Below, piece by piece: positions 54,485 to 64,000 of a stretch of 64,000 nucleotides of DNA. The notes under the pieces were generated by a model. That model saw only the letters and a list, made by a program, of their open reading frames with translations. It was not told the origin of the DNA and did not search any database. Positions within the stretch are counted from its first letter, which is position 1; every line of letters begins with the position of its first letter. This DNA is from Neopestalotiopsis rosae (lineage: Eukaryota; Ascomycota; Sordariomycetes; Amphisphaeriales; Sporocadaceae), in NCBI GenBank assembly GCA_023078685.1, contig JALGAS010000001.1, positions 2,542,001-2,606,000 of the forward strand. The letters run 5' to 3'. The position numbers and the translations under genes were made by a program.

Positions 54485-55747
54485 ACGCGTGCATTTCTAT
54501 TACAGAGCGGCTAGCTGATTATTAGTAGGAAGATGAGAACTCTAACCACGGGACTTATATTATACTCGAGTGAAAAGATGTGTGTCCGAACTAAATACCC
54601 ACGGAGCGGCGCAGCTATAAGCCGGGACCTCAAACATTGGGCTGTTTAAATTTTTAGCTGCAATATCTAAGCGATGTCTACAATGGATTCCGGGGTTCAC
54701 ATTGGGAGAAAGTCAGATAAAGATTCAGCCAAGGCCGACTTTGAGCGGCGGCACGTCTTCACTTAACATCTAAACCAAGGGGTCAATGTTACGGGCGGAA
54801 ACTCGGAGAATTGGCGGACACCGCCATGGCAAGCAGCTGGGGCATGCAGGTGGTGATGATATCTTCAAATCATCCACAACGTACCATTCACTCGTGAACG
54901 TTTATATGCCTTCGCTTGCCCTCTTGTCCCATGCAATAGTACGTTTTCCAAGCCTCGTCAACTTTCAACCCTACTCTCATGATGTGGAGTTGCTGCCCAT
55001 CAAGCAGGCATATGTTCTAGGGAAGAAGGATCCGAGAATCCAAGCCAGCAGTCGGAGAAATGGCTAGATCGAAGCGACGAGGTCGGTGAAACGCGGACGT
55101 AGGATGTCGATTATGGACAGAGACCTTCAAATAGCAAACAAAAGACTTAAATCTAGCACGTCAAGTACCCTTAAGGAGGCCTGTAGGCATGGACACGACG
55201 TAAAATACAGCAGCAGCAACAACACCTACTACGACTACTACTATCACTACTACTACTACTATCACTACTACTACTACTATCACTACTACTACTACTATCA
55301 CTACTACTACTACTATCACTACTACTACTACCTCCTATGATACTTGGATTACCCTCATGAATCGTGATTACTCAGCGGCTTACTTCAAAGTATTCTATCT
55401 GATTTCTCTTGCGCCACGAATGTGATCTTAGCGACCGGCTGTCGCCAACACATCTCGCGCTAGTTATTCCCACTGCAGATGCTCTCCCAGCGCAACCCAT
55501 GATATAAGGTTCCGGCAGATGTAAGAAGTGACCTATCTGCCTGTCCCTCACCATACACAATTAAGATATCGAATTATCTACCACGTCAAAGAGCATGTAG
55601 AAGAGCGGATACTATGGATTCAAATTTGGACTCTGCCAGTTCGAGAAGCTGGACGGAAGAATTTCAAGATATGAGATTTTCTTTTTCTTTTTGCGACGAT
55701 AAAAAGTGCATTGTTTCCACTTCGATGCGAAAACGTTTTATTCAACG
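54485..55747. other. Intergenic stretch with microsatellite
   Basis: Five perfect 18-bp units (TATCACTACTACTACTAC) occupy 55242-55331. Frames at 54786-55067 and 55086-55340 carry no domain; the latter owes its length to the repeat. Confidence 0.6.
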
Positions 55748-55959
55748 ATGGTAAACAGCCACAAGATTGTCCACGGGGATGACCCAGCCAAGGCTATGAG
55801 AAATTTATGTGGAAAACAGCCTCTCATACGTCGGCGGGGTGCATGTGAAAGCTGCAAACCAAAGAAAATACGTTGTAAGAAATCTCTACAAGTCCTTTCA
55901 GCCTTTGACCCAACTTATAATTCATAGGTGACGAAAGAACGTCATGTTCAGTGTGCAAA
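55748..55959 (+). pseudogene. Zn2Cys6 N-terminal fragment, twin of the 60.0 kb gene start
   Basis: Exon 1 (55748-55874, 127 bp) and exon 2 (55928-55959, 32 bp) have exactly the exon lengths of the gene at 60009. They encode RRRGACESCKPKKIRC then DERTSCSVCK. A donor (GTAATG) follows, but no third exon. The cluster lacks its last cysteine and all downstream domains, so the copy is truncated. Confidence 0.7.
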
Positions 55960-56116
55960 GTAATGTTCTTCCCACAATATCGGAGCGCTCTCATTACTGG
56001 CCCTCTCAACAAGTGGGTTTTCGCACTCGATCTTTCGTCCCTGGTTTTTATCGTGGAACCTTTCGAATAGGAAAGCCCATAGCTAAGCCTAGCTGTCGTG
56101 TCTAACCCACCGCAAT

Positions 56117-56375
56117 ATGTGGTTCGCGTCGCAGATGGTCTTTTGCGTGGGCATCTATCTGGTATTATACACCGAGTCAAGCGAGTTGATGATCATGGTC
56201 GTTAGTGCTATCGGGTTGAGATGGGCGGTGACGCAATGGATGCCATTCGGACTTATTTGCAATGAAGTGAAAAAGATAGACCAGCCCGAGAAGGCGGAGT
56301 TGGGACGGTCGGCGTTATTCTCGGTATTCATAACATATTCAATCTAGAGAGTACGAATAAACAGAATTGATTTTT
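56117..56375 (+). pseudogene. GPH-type sugar (sucrose/alpha-glucoside) transporter fragment
   Basis: Hydrophobic MVFCVGIYLVLYTE and MIMVVSAIGLRWAVTQWMPF are followed by GLICNEV, then, after a one-base frame change near 56310, VGVILGIHNIFN. The pair WAVTxWxPFxLIxxEV and GVILGIHN is characteristic of fungal sucrose/H+ symporters of the glycoside-pentoside-hexuronide family. Only the last transmembrane part is left, and it is frameshifted. Confidence 0.5.
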
Positions 56376-57486
56376 CTGATCACAACAAACATAATGAGCT
56401 TGGCCACAGTAGCATTTCTACAAACCCTAGCAGCTGGCAGGCAAGGACTGTACAGCTATTAGAGGTAGTCGGACCTCCAAAGGCAATATTCGCCAGACTG
56501 GCACCTGGTGCGACGAGGCCAACACATCTGGACTGGCAACAAAAGTCAGGATGGTCACCACAAAATCTGCATAGGAGGATGTTTGGTTTGGAAAACGTTG
56601 CTAGTACCCTCTTGCAGAGTGACGAGCAATTTGCAACCAAAGATATCGATTATGGATTTCAAGGCAGAAGGGAAAAATCCCCAGGAAGTGCTGGACATGC
56701 TGGTACTTGTCAGCGCGATAAGGGAAGGAAATGAATGAACTGAATCTGGCTCTGCAGTCATGTGCAGGAGTTGACGACTGAATTGGAGATCGTTCAAGGA
56801 TAAATCGAGATCATGGCCAACTAAACACTTATTGTAAGCACGCAGACAACGCTCGAGCATCATGTGCAGATGTTGCATGGAGGCCGCCTACGAGTCAGCC
56901 AACGAATGTGCGGTCGCTGGGCACGAAAAACTCAAGCCATTCTAATCTTACAGATACGCTGTAGTGTACAATCGATGCCACAAGGCTTAAGGTGAACGAG
57001 CGGAACGCCGGAACAACACGCGCACCAGTGAAGAAACAGATACGATTGATGGAAGGGTATACGAGATGGAGACGCAGAAGACTGACGACCCGAAGAACCC
57101 GCAGAGGATCAAGATAGTGTGTGCCGAGACGAGAGCGAACATCAGCTGGAGAAGAGAGACTGCCAAGAAGACCGTGACCACCGAATCAAGGATGCTGCGA
57201 TATAAACTATACTAGATCAAGCTGGACAGCGTCAACCGTAATGAAGAGAGACAGGAAACAAATGCCAAGGGGAGCAAGAAGGAAGTGCCCAAGGCATATA
57301 TGGGTCTGACCTTTACAAAGTAGTAGATGAGCAAAAGCTGGTGGCGAAAGGCTTCTTTCCACCCGAAGAGGGGATGGGAGAGGGGTCCGAAATACACGAA
57401 TGTTTGAGCATCATCAAAGGTGTGCCAAGTTGGGACATGCGCAAGGGGATGACGAGCGATTATGTGCTGCCCCCTTTGTCGTACCT
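56376..57486. other. Decayed stretch without a recognised gene
   Basis: Frames at 56508-56738 (plus), 56987-57181 and 57212-57397 (minus) are short. A plus-strand series near 57330-57480 (KGFFPPEEGMGEGSEI) is protein-like but isolated. Confidence 0.35.
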
Positions 57487-57612
57487 AAGTACTTGCAGAT
57501 GACAGTACCTCTTGAGTTTGGCCTGGCAGTAATACATAAATATTAGCGTCGAATTTGGATTGTCTGTGCGCAAAGACAAGAGAAGAGAGATAAGAAGAAT
57601 AGCCAATTTTGA
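57487..57612 (+). repeat. Solo arm of the MITE-like family (copy M4)
   Basis: AGTACTTGCAGATGACAGTA, GGATTGTCTGTGCGCAAAGA and AGCCAATTTTGATTC match the right arm at 41872-41994. The outer end reads AATTTTGATTC, as in the left arm of M2. Confidence 0.7.
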
Positions 57613-58686
57613 TTCGGTGTGTAACGGAGAATAGAACTTTCTTCTGATCCCTGACTGACGGTAGATCGATCGACTGATGTCGACATAGACTAGTCAAACT
57701 TCGTTGGCCACGATACCGAACCTACTCTTCCCATGGGACAACCTGTGAATGGGTCAGAGGATCACCCTGTCCCATTCGTCCAAGGAATTGATCGTAAAGT
57801 CTGATAATCATTGATGGTCAGATATATGCAGAAGTACTATGTGGAACGTGAATAATCTGTCATAAATTTCCCGAATAATAAGGCAACAGCAACGCACTAG
57901 GTACCTGAATAGTAAGCAAGTAATCTACCCCATTAATCTGGATCATCAACACTATCTCCAGAGTCACCATAAAGTGGGCTGGATGTCGCAGCCGAAAAGT
58001 TGGGAAAGAATATATACATACCTAAACAATACCATATCCTGGTTACCCAAGTAAATACAACGAACGCTATTATATTATACGTTTACAATCAATGATTAAA
58101 ATATTACCTGGAAATGCCTTAGTATATTGGACTTCAATGCTCCTAATGCATATCGTGTGTGAAAACCCCATTGGTCATTCATGCATAGTGATAGGCTGGT
58201 TCTTTGATTGCTAAGCTGTCGGTTTTAAAGGCGAATCCCGAGGTAAGGAAGTAGAGAATAGTCCCTGAGTCTATCTTTAGCTTCTCAGGACAAGTCTGGG
58301 GAGCGATTAACGATGCGGATCCCCTCAAGTACGGAAAACAGGGAAGCAAGTGGAGACGAGAAATTGAGCTGTCGTGGCGGTCCAAGGGCCCTGAAGCCCC
58401 TCTATTAATGCACCACCTGCTGCACCTGGTTAGCCTGCTTATGGTCCAAGAACTGAAATCTATTTTTTATGCATGTGCTCGCCATAGCAAGATCTCCCGG
58501 CGCTTTTTGATTGCACTGCCGCATCCGGCAATGATCTTGGTATATCTACTAGCTACGTTGACTAATCTTGCTGTAATCATTGAACAGGTTTTTGGCAGGC
58601 TCTCGCCAGGATACGCCGGCATGTTGGAAGTCCGAGTCAAATCACCACGCCACACAATAAGAAACTAACCTGAAGAGGACCTACAG
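57613..58686. other. Intergenic stretch, doubtful small ORF
   Basis: The frame 58408-58668 (MHHLLHLVSLLMVQELKSIF, one hydrophobic stretch) runs up to the next repeat and is unrecognised. Confidence 0.35.
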
Positions 58687-59086
58687 TACGTGTCAAAATC
58701 TTTACATCCCTGTCAAGGACCGCCAAGGCGCTATATCTAACCAGGTAGAAATCCCCCCTTTTCCTACATATCACCACTTTTAACTCTTATACACAAGAAG
58801 ACTTTTATTCTCTTTGAGCTGTTTATTATCGCAAAAGTGGTGCGGGGCGCCGGGCTTTATGTCACGGCGCTACCGTGAACCTGTCCTGAAGATCCTGCCT
58901 GAATGATATATAATGTGTGTAAGCAGAGCAAAGTCCCGGCTTTGCATACTAGTCTTTTGGCGCGCTGGCGCAACGGTAGATCCTTGAATGCTTACCAAGG
59001 CCCCGTGACAATAATGAAACATTTACTTGATTACATATAGCGCCTTGGCGGTACATGACAGGGATGTAAAAGTTTTGACACCTATT
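58687..59086. mobile_element. Inverted-repeat element with TA-flanked ends (Tc1/mariner-like MITE)
   Basis: The arms GTGTCAAAATCTTTACATCC and CTGTCA (58691-58737) and their inverse (59036-59082) match over about 48 bp. The outer ends are flanked by TA on both sides, the target of Tc1/mariner-type elements. The interior (58860-59010) begins TGTCACGGCGC and ends CCCCGTGACA, the same termini as the solo LTR at 54227, but no target duplication surrounds it. There is no transposase. Confidence 0.65.
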
Positions 59087-60008
59087 GTAAATCGAACGAT
59101 CATTTCTTCACACTAAGGATGAAGGTGGCCACTTGTAACGCCTATACTTTCGGGGTTTCTAATAAATTCGAAGTATAAGTGCTGCGTGGATTGATGCTAC
59201 TAGAAGGCCCTAGTTAAGAAGAACGCCCCAAATCCCGGCTGACCTCCTCTCTTTCCTTGGTTTGTTGAAAGGAAACATGATCTATTATCAGGACGGATCT
59301 GGGCTTAGACCGACTGCCACAGTTCCACCAAAGCCATCTGATGAACTCCGCAAGGATCGGATGTTCTGGTGTACCCTGGTAATCTGATAATGGACTGCGA
59401 TCATCTAATACCTCTAGCCACAGAAGAGGAGTAACTTGTCGGAGCCGAACCTTGGCGTCACCTACTACGGCGTCATGAGGCTTGAGGACCGCTTATGCTC
59501 GCCTCATCGTTCATAAAAGCGGAATTGCGAGGTCCAGAATCTTGGAGCTATGCTTGGCGGTCATTAGAAGTGCTGTGTCAACAAGGTCTAGAGGAAGTCG
59601 CAAACGAGTTCCTGAAGAATCCCTGACGCCAACTCGATGATCTTGACCCCACTTTCCCTTCGCCGAACGATTTACGTTACCCCTCATTACTAATCCTTGA
59701 TGATTCGGCAATTGTCCACTCGGGGAACAGGCGACTGCAGTAGTAGTGTGGCCAGCCTACACGGCTTGAATCTCCTTATAAGGGATAGTAAAAACCTTAA
59801 CAAAAGAATATCCACTGCTACTCCAGTATGGAGCCAAAATCATGTAGGATGGCTTGGGCTGATCATATGAGCCTGCCGGTGGGTTTAACGTATGTCGGCG
59901 ATAAGCTGAGAAGCAACATGAAACGACACCACTATATATGTCCTGGCTATTGGAAGGTCCTCAATGGATGAAGTCGTCACCACCAAAGCGAGTCATGGTC
60001 TGTTCATA
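59087..60008. other. Upstream region of the large Zn2Cys6 gene
   Basis: No gene recognised. The 60 bp before 60009 contain CAATGG and no clear TATA box. Confidence 0.35.
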
Positions 60009-62702
60009 ATGGATTTCGACCAAGAAAGTGTACGGGGTACTAGCGAGGTCGAAACACAGAGCATCACGTCAAGGAAGCAACCTCTAAAGCGTCGACGGGG
60101 TGCTTGTGAAAGCTGCAAACCGAAGAAGGTGCGCTGTATGTAACATGGTCCGAAATTTTCAATTTTTGGGTGACTCAACTTATATAGGTGACGGCGGGGC
60201 ACCGTGTTCAGCATGCAAGGTAATATTTTCCCTACGATTACGTGTTGGATTCCTGCAGAATTGTTGTATACAATGCTAACAAAGGGAGAGATAGAGATCA
60301 GGATTGCAGTGCCTTTATCATATCACCAAGAAACGGCGCCAAAACGAACGGCATGTACCGAATGTCAACTCAGCCTTCACACCTGATGAACCACGCACCT
60401 CGGCTTCCACAGATTCTATCTCAGTAACCGTGCCTACTGACATATCGCCTTCCATGAGACATCTACCTTGGCCATCTCCTGAAATCGAGCAGCCGCTTTC
60501 TCCGTCCCGGGCATGTGCGACACCAGACATATCTGCGCCTGTCAACGATACGACGTGCCTGAACGAAGAGGCGTCCATGGCGCATACTCACGAAAACTAC
60601 GACGATGACTGGAATACTCTTTTACAGGCGAACCCACTGGATATGATTCGGGTATCTACGGCCGAACAGTTTCACCCAAGATCGTCTGGGACCAACCTCG
60701 GCCAGTTTTTGCAAGAGATATCAGTCGATTACGCCGCAGTTGAAAGTCCTACCCAGTTCCAAATGCGTCATTCCAACTTTCCACCCCACCAGGAGATTGA
60801 GGTATCTTCCAAATTCCTCAACGCGAATGGAACACTATATTCTGGCGATGCCGGCCAACAGAAATTAAACGTAAATACAACTCTACCTAGAATTTCTCGT
60901 GCTAAAGCTAACGCTTTGATTAGCAGGTCAAATTTGGAGGACACGGAAGTAAGTCTATATTACACACCACCCAGCTCGGAGTGCTTAGATCTCTTAGGTT
61001 CGTTTGACTTTGAGTTATCCGCGGAATCAGTGTTCACGATGGATGTCGTCAACCCTGCTCTAGACAAAAGGACACATACCGAGATTGCGAGACTCCTCAG
61101 ATGCTTGCCGCTAACGCAACATATATATGAACATCCCAGCGAGGTGAATTTACTTGAGTCGCAGACTGTCCTATCTCGTGAAGACTACCTCGATGAGTAC
61201 CTAACGGGTTCGATAATCTCAATCTGTCAGGGTCATGCTGAAAGGCTAATTGTATTATAGCATGCTGCGACGAATCATCAGGGTTAGAGGAATAAAAGAC
61301 TCTGTGGGATTTACACTAACATTTTTGGTAGAATCGGAAGCTTTCTCGAGAAATCATATATGAGTCGCGTCATTCGGACGATGGACGACAACAAGCTTGA
61401 CGAACAACGAGTGACCATATGTTTGGCCAACGCTGTGCTGGCGCTCGGATCTCACTTTATAGCAGCTAATGGTTGCAAAGACTCGAAACTTCATTTAGCC
61501 AGAAGTCAGACGTATTTCTCAAAAGCCATGCGTCTTCTAGATGGGTGTATATACGGTAAGGATACATTTGTGAAATTCCAGGTGAGTTCTGAGGTTCGTT
61601 GGACTGTCGATGGAGATGTTGACAACAGCTAGGCACTCTTGGCATTGGTATGTTGCCTATAGTTTCTGAGCGCCGATTTGGTTGGGTGTATCTAACTCAT
61701 CTTCAGCTATCTTTGTCGAAGAGGAGGAATTATCAACTAACAGCTGGGTTACTTGCCCAAGCTACACAATGCGCTCGATCGTTACGACTGCATAGCCACC
61801 GAGCGATCCGAGCTCAATTCGGGAATCTTGATTGTGACAATCGTGCTAAGAGTGCCTTTTGGTATCTGTATACGATAGACAAAGCAGTCTGCCTCACACA
61901 GGGCACCTTCTCAACTATTGACGACGAGAGTATTGACTATGAGCCACCTCCCCGGCAATTCCATGAGAATGGAGCTGACTGGCTACATATTTGGGTTGTG
62001 TACGCCAAACTCTTGGCTTTCATTGTCAAAGAGCTCTACAATGCCAAACCCACATCACGACGTGTGGAGGCAACTCAGGCTTGTATCTCACGTCTGCACG
62101 AGCTTCTTAAGACATGGAAAGAAGTACTCCCTCCTACATACCAACGCTGCATCGATTCCGATGATTGGAGCGAAGAAGCATACGCTGATTCAGAGCAGCA
62201 TCGTATGAAGCTGCACCTCTTATTCAAGTATCATGGGGCACTCCTTGCCATGTATGGTCCTGTTTCTGGGTTGGCTCTTGACTCTACAACTTCAAACGCT
62301 GTCCGAGCCTTCGTCCAGCGCAGTGAAGAGGTTTGCCTCGCATCATCCCGAACTATTCTTCGCCAGGGAAGGTATCTAAATGTGGCTGATGTTCTAGGAG
62401 ATAGGTAGGTGTCCAGAATGTGTTGCTCAGTACAGACAACGACTGTTCCAATGCTGACAAAGTGGTTTTGCAGTGAACTCCTACATCTCCCTCTCGTGGC
62501 AATTTGCTCAATTTTCAGAGCTAATCTAAGAAATCCTACCGGGTTGCAGAAAGATATTGCATATCTTGCCCTTGGATGTGGCATTCTTGGCACGATGTCT
62601 TTAGAGTTCGATACACCACTTGGGCAGATCCTCGAACTCATTCATTATGCCCAGAATTCTGCTCATAATAAAAACAGCTGCATTGGAAGTATTGAGCAAT
62701 AG
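60009..62702 (+). CDS. Large Zn2Cys6 transcription factor, seven exons
   Basis: Exons 60009-60135, 60188-60219, 60310-61196, 61332-61581, 61633-61647, 61707-62404 and 62474-62702 give 745 residues in frame. The 15-bp exon 5 (ALLAL) is supported by good sites on both sides. The zinc cluster reads GACESCKPKKVRC, DGGAPCSACK, then CLYHITKKRR. Only one residue separates the fifth and sixth Cys, so either a micro-exon was missed or the finger is altered. The middle homology region is clear: CLANAVLALGSHFIAANG, LLAQATQCARSLRLHSHRAI, AFWYLYTIDKAVCLTQG. The exon 3 donor (GTACCT) is the least certain. It is probably a nuclear regulator; targets are unknown. A truncated twin of its first two exons lies at 55.7 kb. 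Confidence 0.75.
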
Positions 62703-64000
62703 ATTCATTTTTGGTGTGGGCACCAACTGTTCGGAGCAACCCTTTCAAATTTAAGAAGACCTTGAGCAACTCGAAAAGTTTTTAATCGCAGACCATATCA
62801 AGGTAGTAGCGCTAGGGAAGGACAAGAAGCTCACTGCGCCTGAGCCCAAGAGAACAATTCGGGCAAGAGGAACTCGTTTCCAAACCCCAAGCAATGACAC
62901 AAAAATAAAGACATTACCAACAAATATCAATGTCTGTACGGCGGGCAGTAATTGAAGGACTTGAAGAATCGGCTCGGATCCAGACTGGTCGACTAGCAGT
63001 GTTATCAATGCCCCAAACTCGTTGATAGGTAAAGCGTAACAGTTCATGCTGTCACTCTACCCAACGCAGGCGGCCTTGGTGCCCAGAGAGCAGTTTTGTG
63101 GGATTGCAGTGTGAACAAAACTTTCTCCCGCAGCGACTGCACTGCTCACTAGAGCAGAAGCTTAGCCGATCATCCCTGTTGCGGCTGCCCTAGCTGAGAT
63201 CAAAGAAGTACTTTCAGTTCACGGCTGGACGAAAGCAAGCCTGTATAATCTAAAATTTTCGGACAGTGTCATCAAAGAGACTCAACACGTAAATTAAATA
63301 CAGATGGGCAAGTAGAAGAGCGCGCTAGCATGAATAAGTCTCGAGCTAACCGTTACTCAATCACCTTAATGACAATGCAACGTATTGCCACGGCTGATGT
63401 GTAAACAGCAGCAAGTCTTGGAGAGGGGCGAGCGGGCAAGAGGTGAGAGAGTGGTGAGACGTGATTGACTCGCAGAAACAAAGATCGGTAAGAAAGTCAA
63501 GTCAGTCAGTGGCTACTAGGTATGTAGGTAGTAGGTAGTAGCATGAACAGCGGCAGCAACGAATAATAGTGCACACAGAGTGCAGGTCAGATATCAGGCA
63601 TGTAGGTAGGTGGAATGCACCAGCATTGATTCGCAGCAGAGCAGTCCACGAGCTACGACATTACAGAGTACTTGGTCAGTCGCAGAAAAGTTGGGTAGGG
63701 GAGGAAGCAGCAAACGATAGACGATAGCAGTGGCAGCAGCAGTAACCTAGAGCCTTGAGAGCCCTTCGAGCCCCGCGCGCTGAAACGGCGCGAAACGGGA
63801 CCGGCAAAGGGTCTTTTTGGAGGGGAAAGAGGGCCAACAGACAGCCAACCGTCTACCGATGTACGGCGATCGATATGCTTGTTTCTAGGTGCCCAGGGGA
63901 TGTAACGTAACCTTTTAGCCCCCCTCCAAGAAGTTTTTCCTTCTAGCTCTCACATGAGGGAAACTAGACCTTATTATTACTTGCAGACTTGGATGCCGTT
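62703..64000. other. Right end: no recognised gene, simple repeats
   Basis: A hydrophobic minus frame (63047-62751) has no support beyond being open. From 63400 the sequence is purine-rich with GTAGGTA and CAGCAG runs (63515-63545, 63590-63620, 63720-63745). It may be the promoter of a gene beyond the window. Confidence 0.4.

Noticed and set aside
55086..55340. Tyr/His-rich 84-aa ORF
   Set aside because: Its length comes from an 18-bp microsatellite (five perfect units) that is open in several frames.
58860..59010. Second solo LTR with target duplication
   Set aside because: The termini match the LTR at 54.2 kb but the flanks (CTTTA and ATAAT) are not duplicates, so it is listed only as an LTR-like interior.
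58960..59010. tRNA-like GCGCGCTGGCGCAACGGTAG
   Set aside because: No cloverleaf can be drawn; acceptor and anticodon stems do not pair.
62751..63047. 98-codon hydrophobic minus-strand frame as a membrane protein
   Set aside because: No start context, family similarity or neighbouring exon; it overlaps an equally open plus frame.

Overview
The window looks like an accessory, possibly subtelomeric, stretch of a filamentous ascomycete genome, most likely Eurotiales (Aspergillus/Penicillium/Talaromyces type). The evidence is short 50-70 bp introns with GTA(A/T)GT donors and CTNAC-like branch sites, several Zn2Cys6 regulators, a Clr5-type protein, an FTA2-type kinase-like protein, a 2EXR protein, a UstYa-like fragment and a NimT-like Cdc25. 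All identifications were made by reading the sequence; no database search was run.

Layout. The left end (1-535) carries the 5' half of a spliced zinc-binding protein gene. Positions 2.4-5.3 kb hold two decayed kinase-like (FTA2-type) genes, one broken by an exact 13-bp tandem duplication. Positions 5.5-10.4 kb mix repeat copies, a conserved peptide patch present twice in opposite orientation, an F-box-like gene and an ankyrin scrap. A Clr5-type pseudogene lies at 11.2-13.0 kb and a four-exon P-loop GTPase-like gene at 13.7-15.2 kb. A repeat-rich stretch to 18.2 kb precedes a six-exon Zn2Cys6 regulator (18.2-20.4 kb). Then come a truncated HlyIII/PAQR gene, a GMC oxidoreductase relic with a 15-bp minisatellite, a coiled-coil protein and a compact two-exon Zn2Cys6 regulator (25.1-26.0 kb).

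From 27 to 34 kb there are a 2EXR protein, a coiled-coil protein, a protein with a Cys-rich module and a C-terminal Myb/SANT-like domain, and a UstYa-like fragment. From 37.9 to 40.6 kb there are a single-pass membrane protein, a chromodomain-like protein and an unrecognised gene of at least four exons. At 43.4-47.8 kb a cyclin N-terminal fragment, a second Cys-rich/Myb gene and a nearly intact Cdc25-type phosphatase with one premature TAG sit side by side. The right third is dominated by transposon traces: a solo LTR with a 5-bp target duplication, terminal-inverted-repeat elements and hairpins. It also holds a truncated zinc-cluster copy and a large seven-exon Zn2Cys6 regulator (60.0-62.7 kb).

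No metabolic gene cluster or coherent operon-like unit is visible. The common theme is regulators (zinc clusters, Clr5, Myb, chromodomain, cyclin, Cdc25, kinase-like) plus gene fragments at several stages of decay, embedded in small dispersed repeats. The clearest candidates for something undescribed are a family of asymmetric palindromes scattered over 29 kb, a MITE-like family with arms of about 125 bp, the paired Cys-rich/Myb proteins, and the clustering of extra cell-cycle regulator copies.
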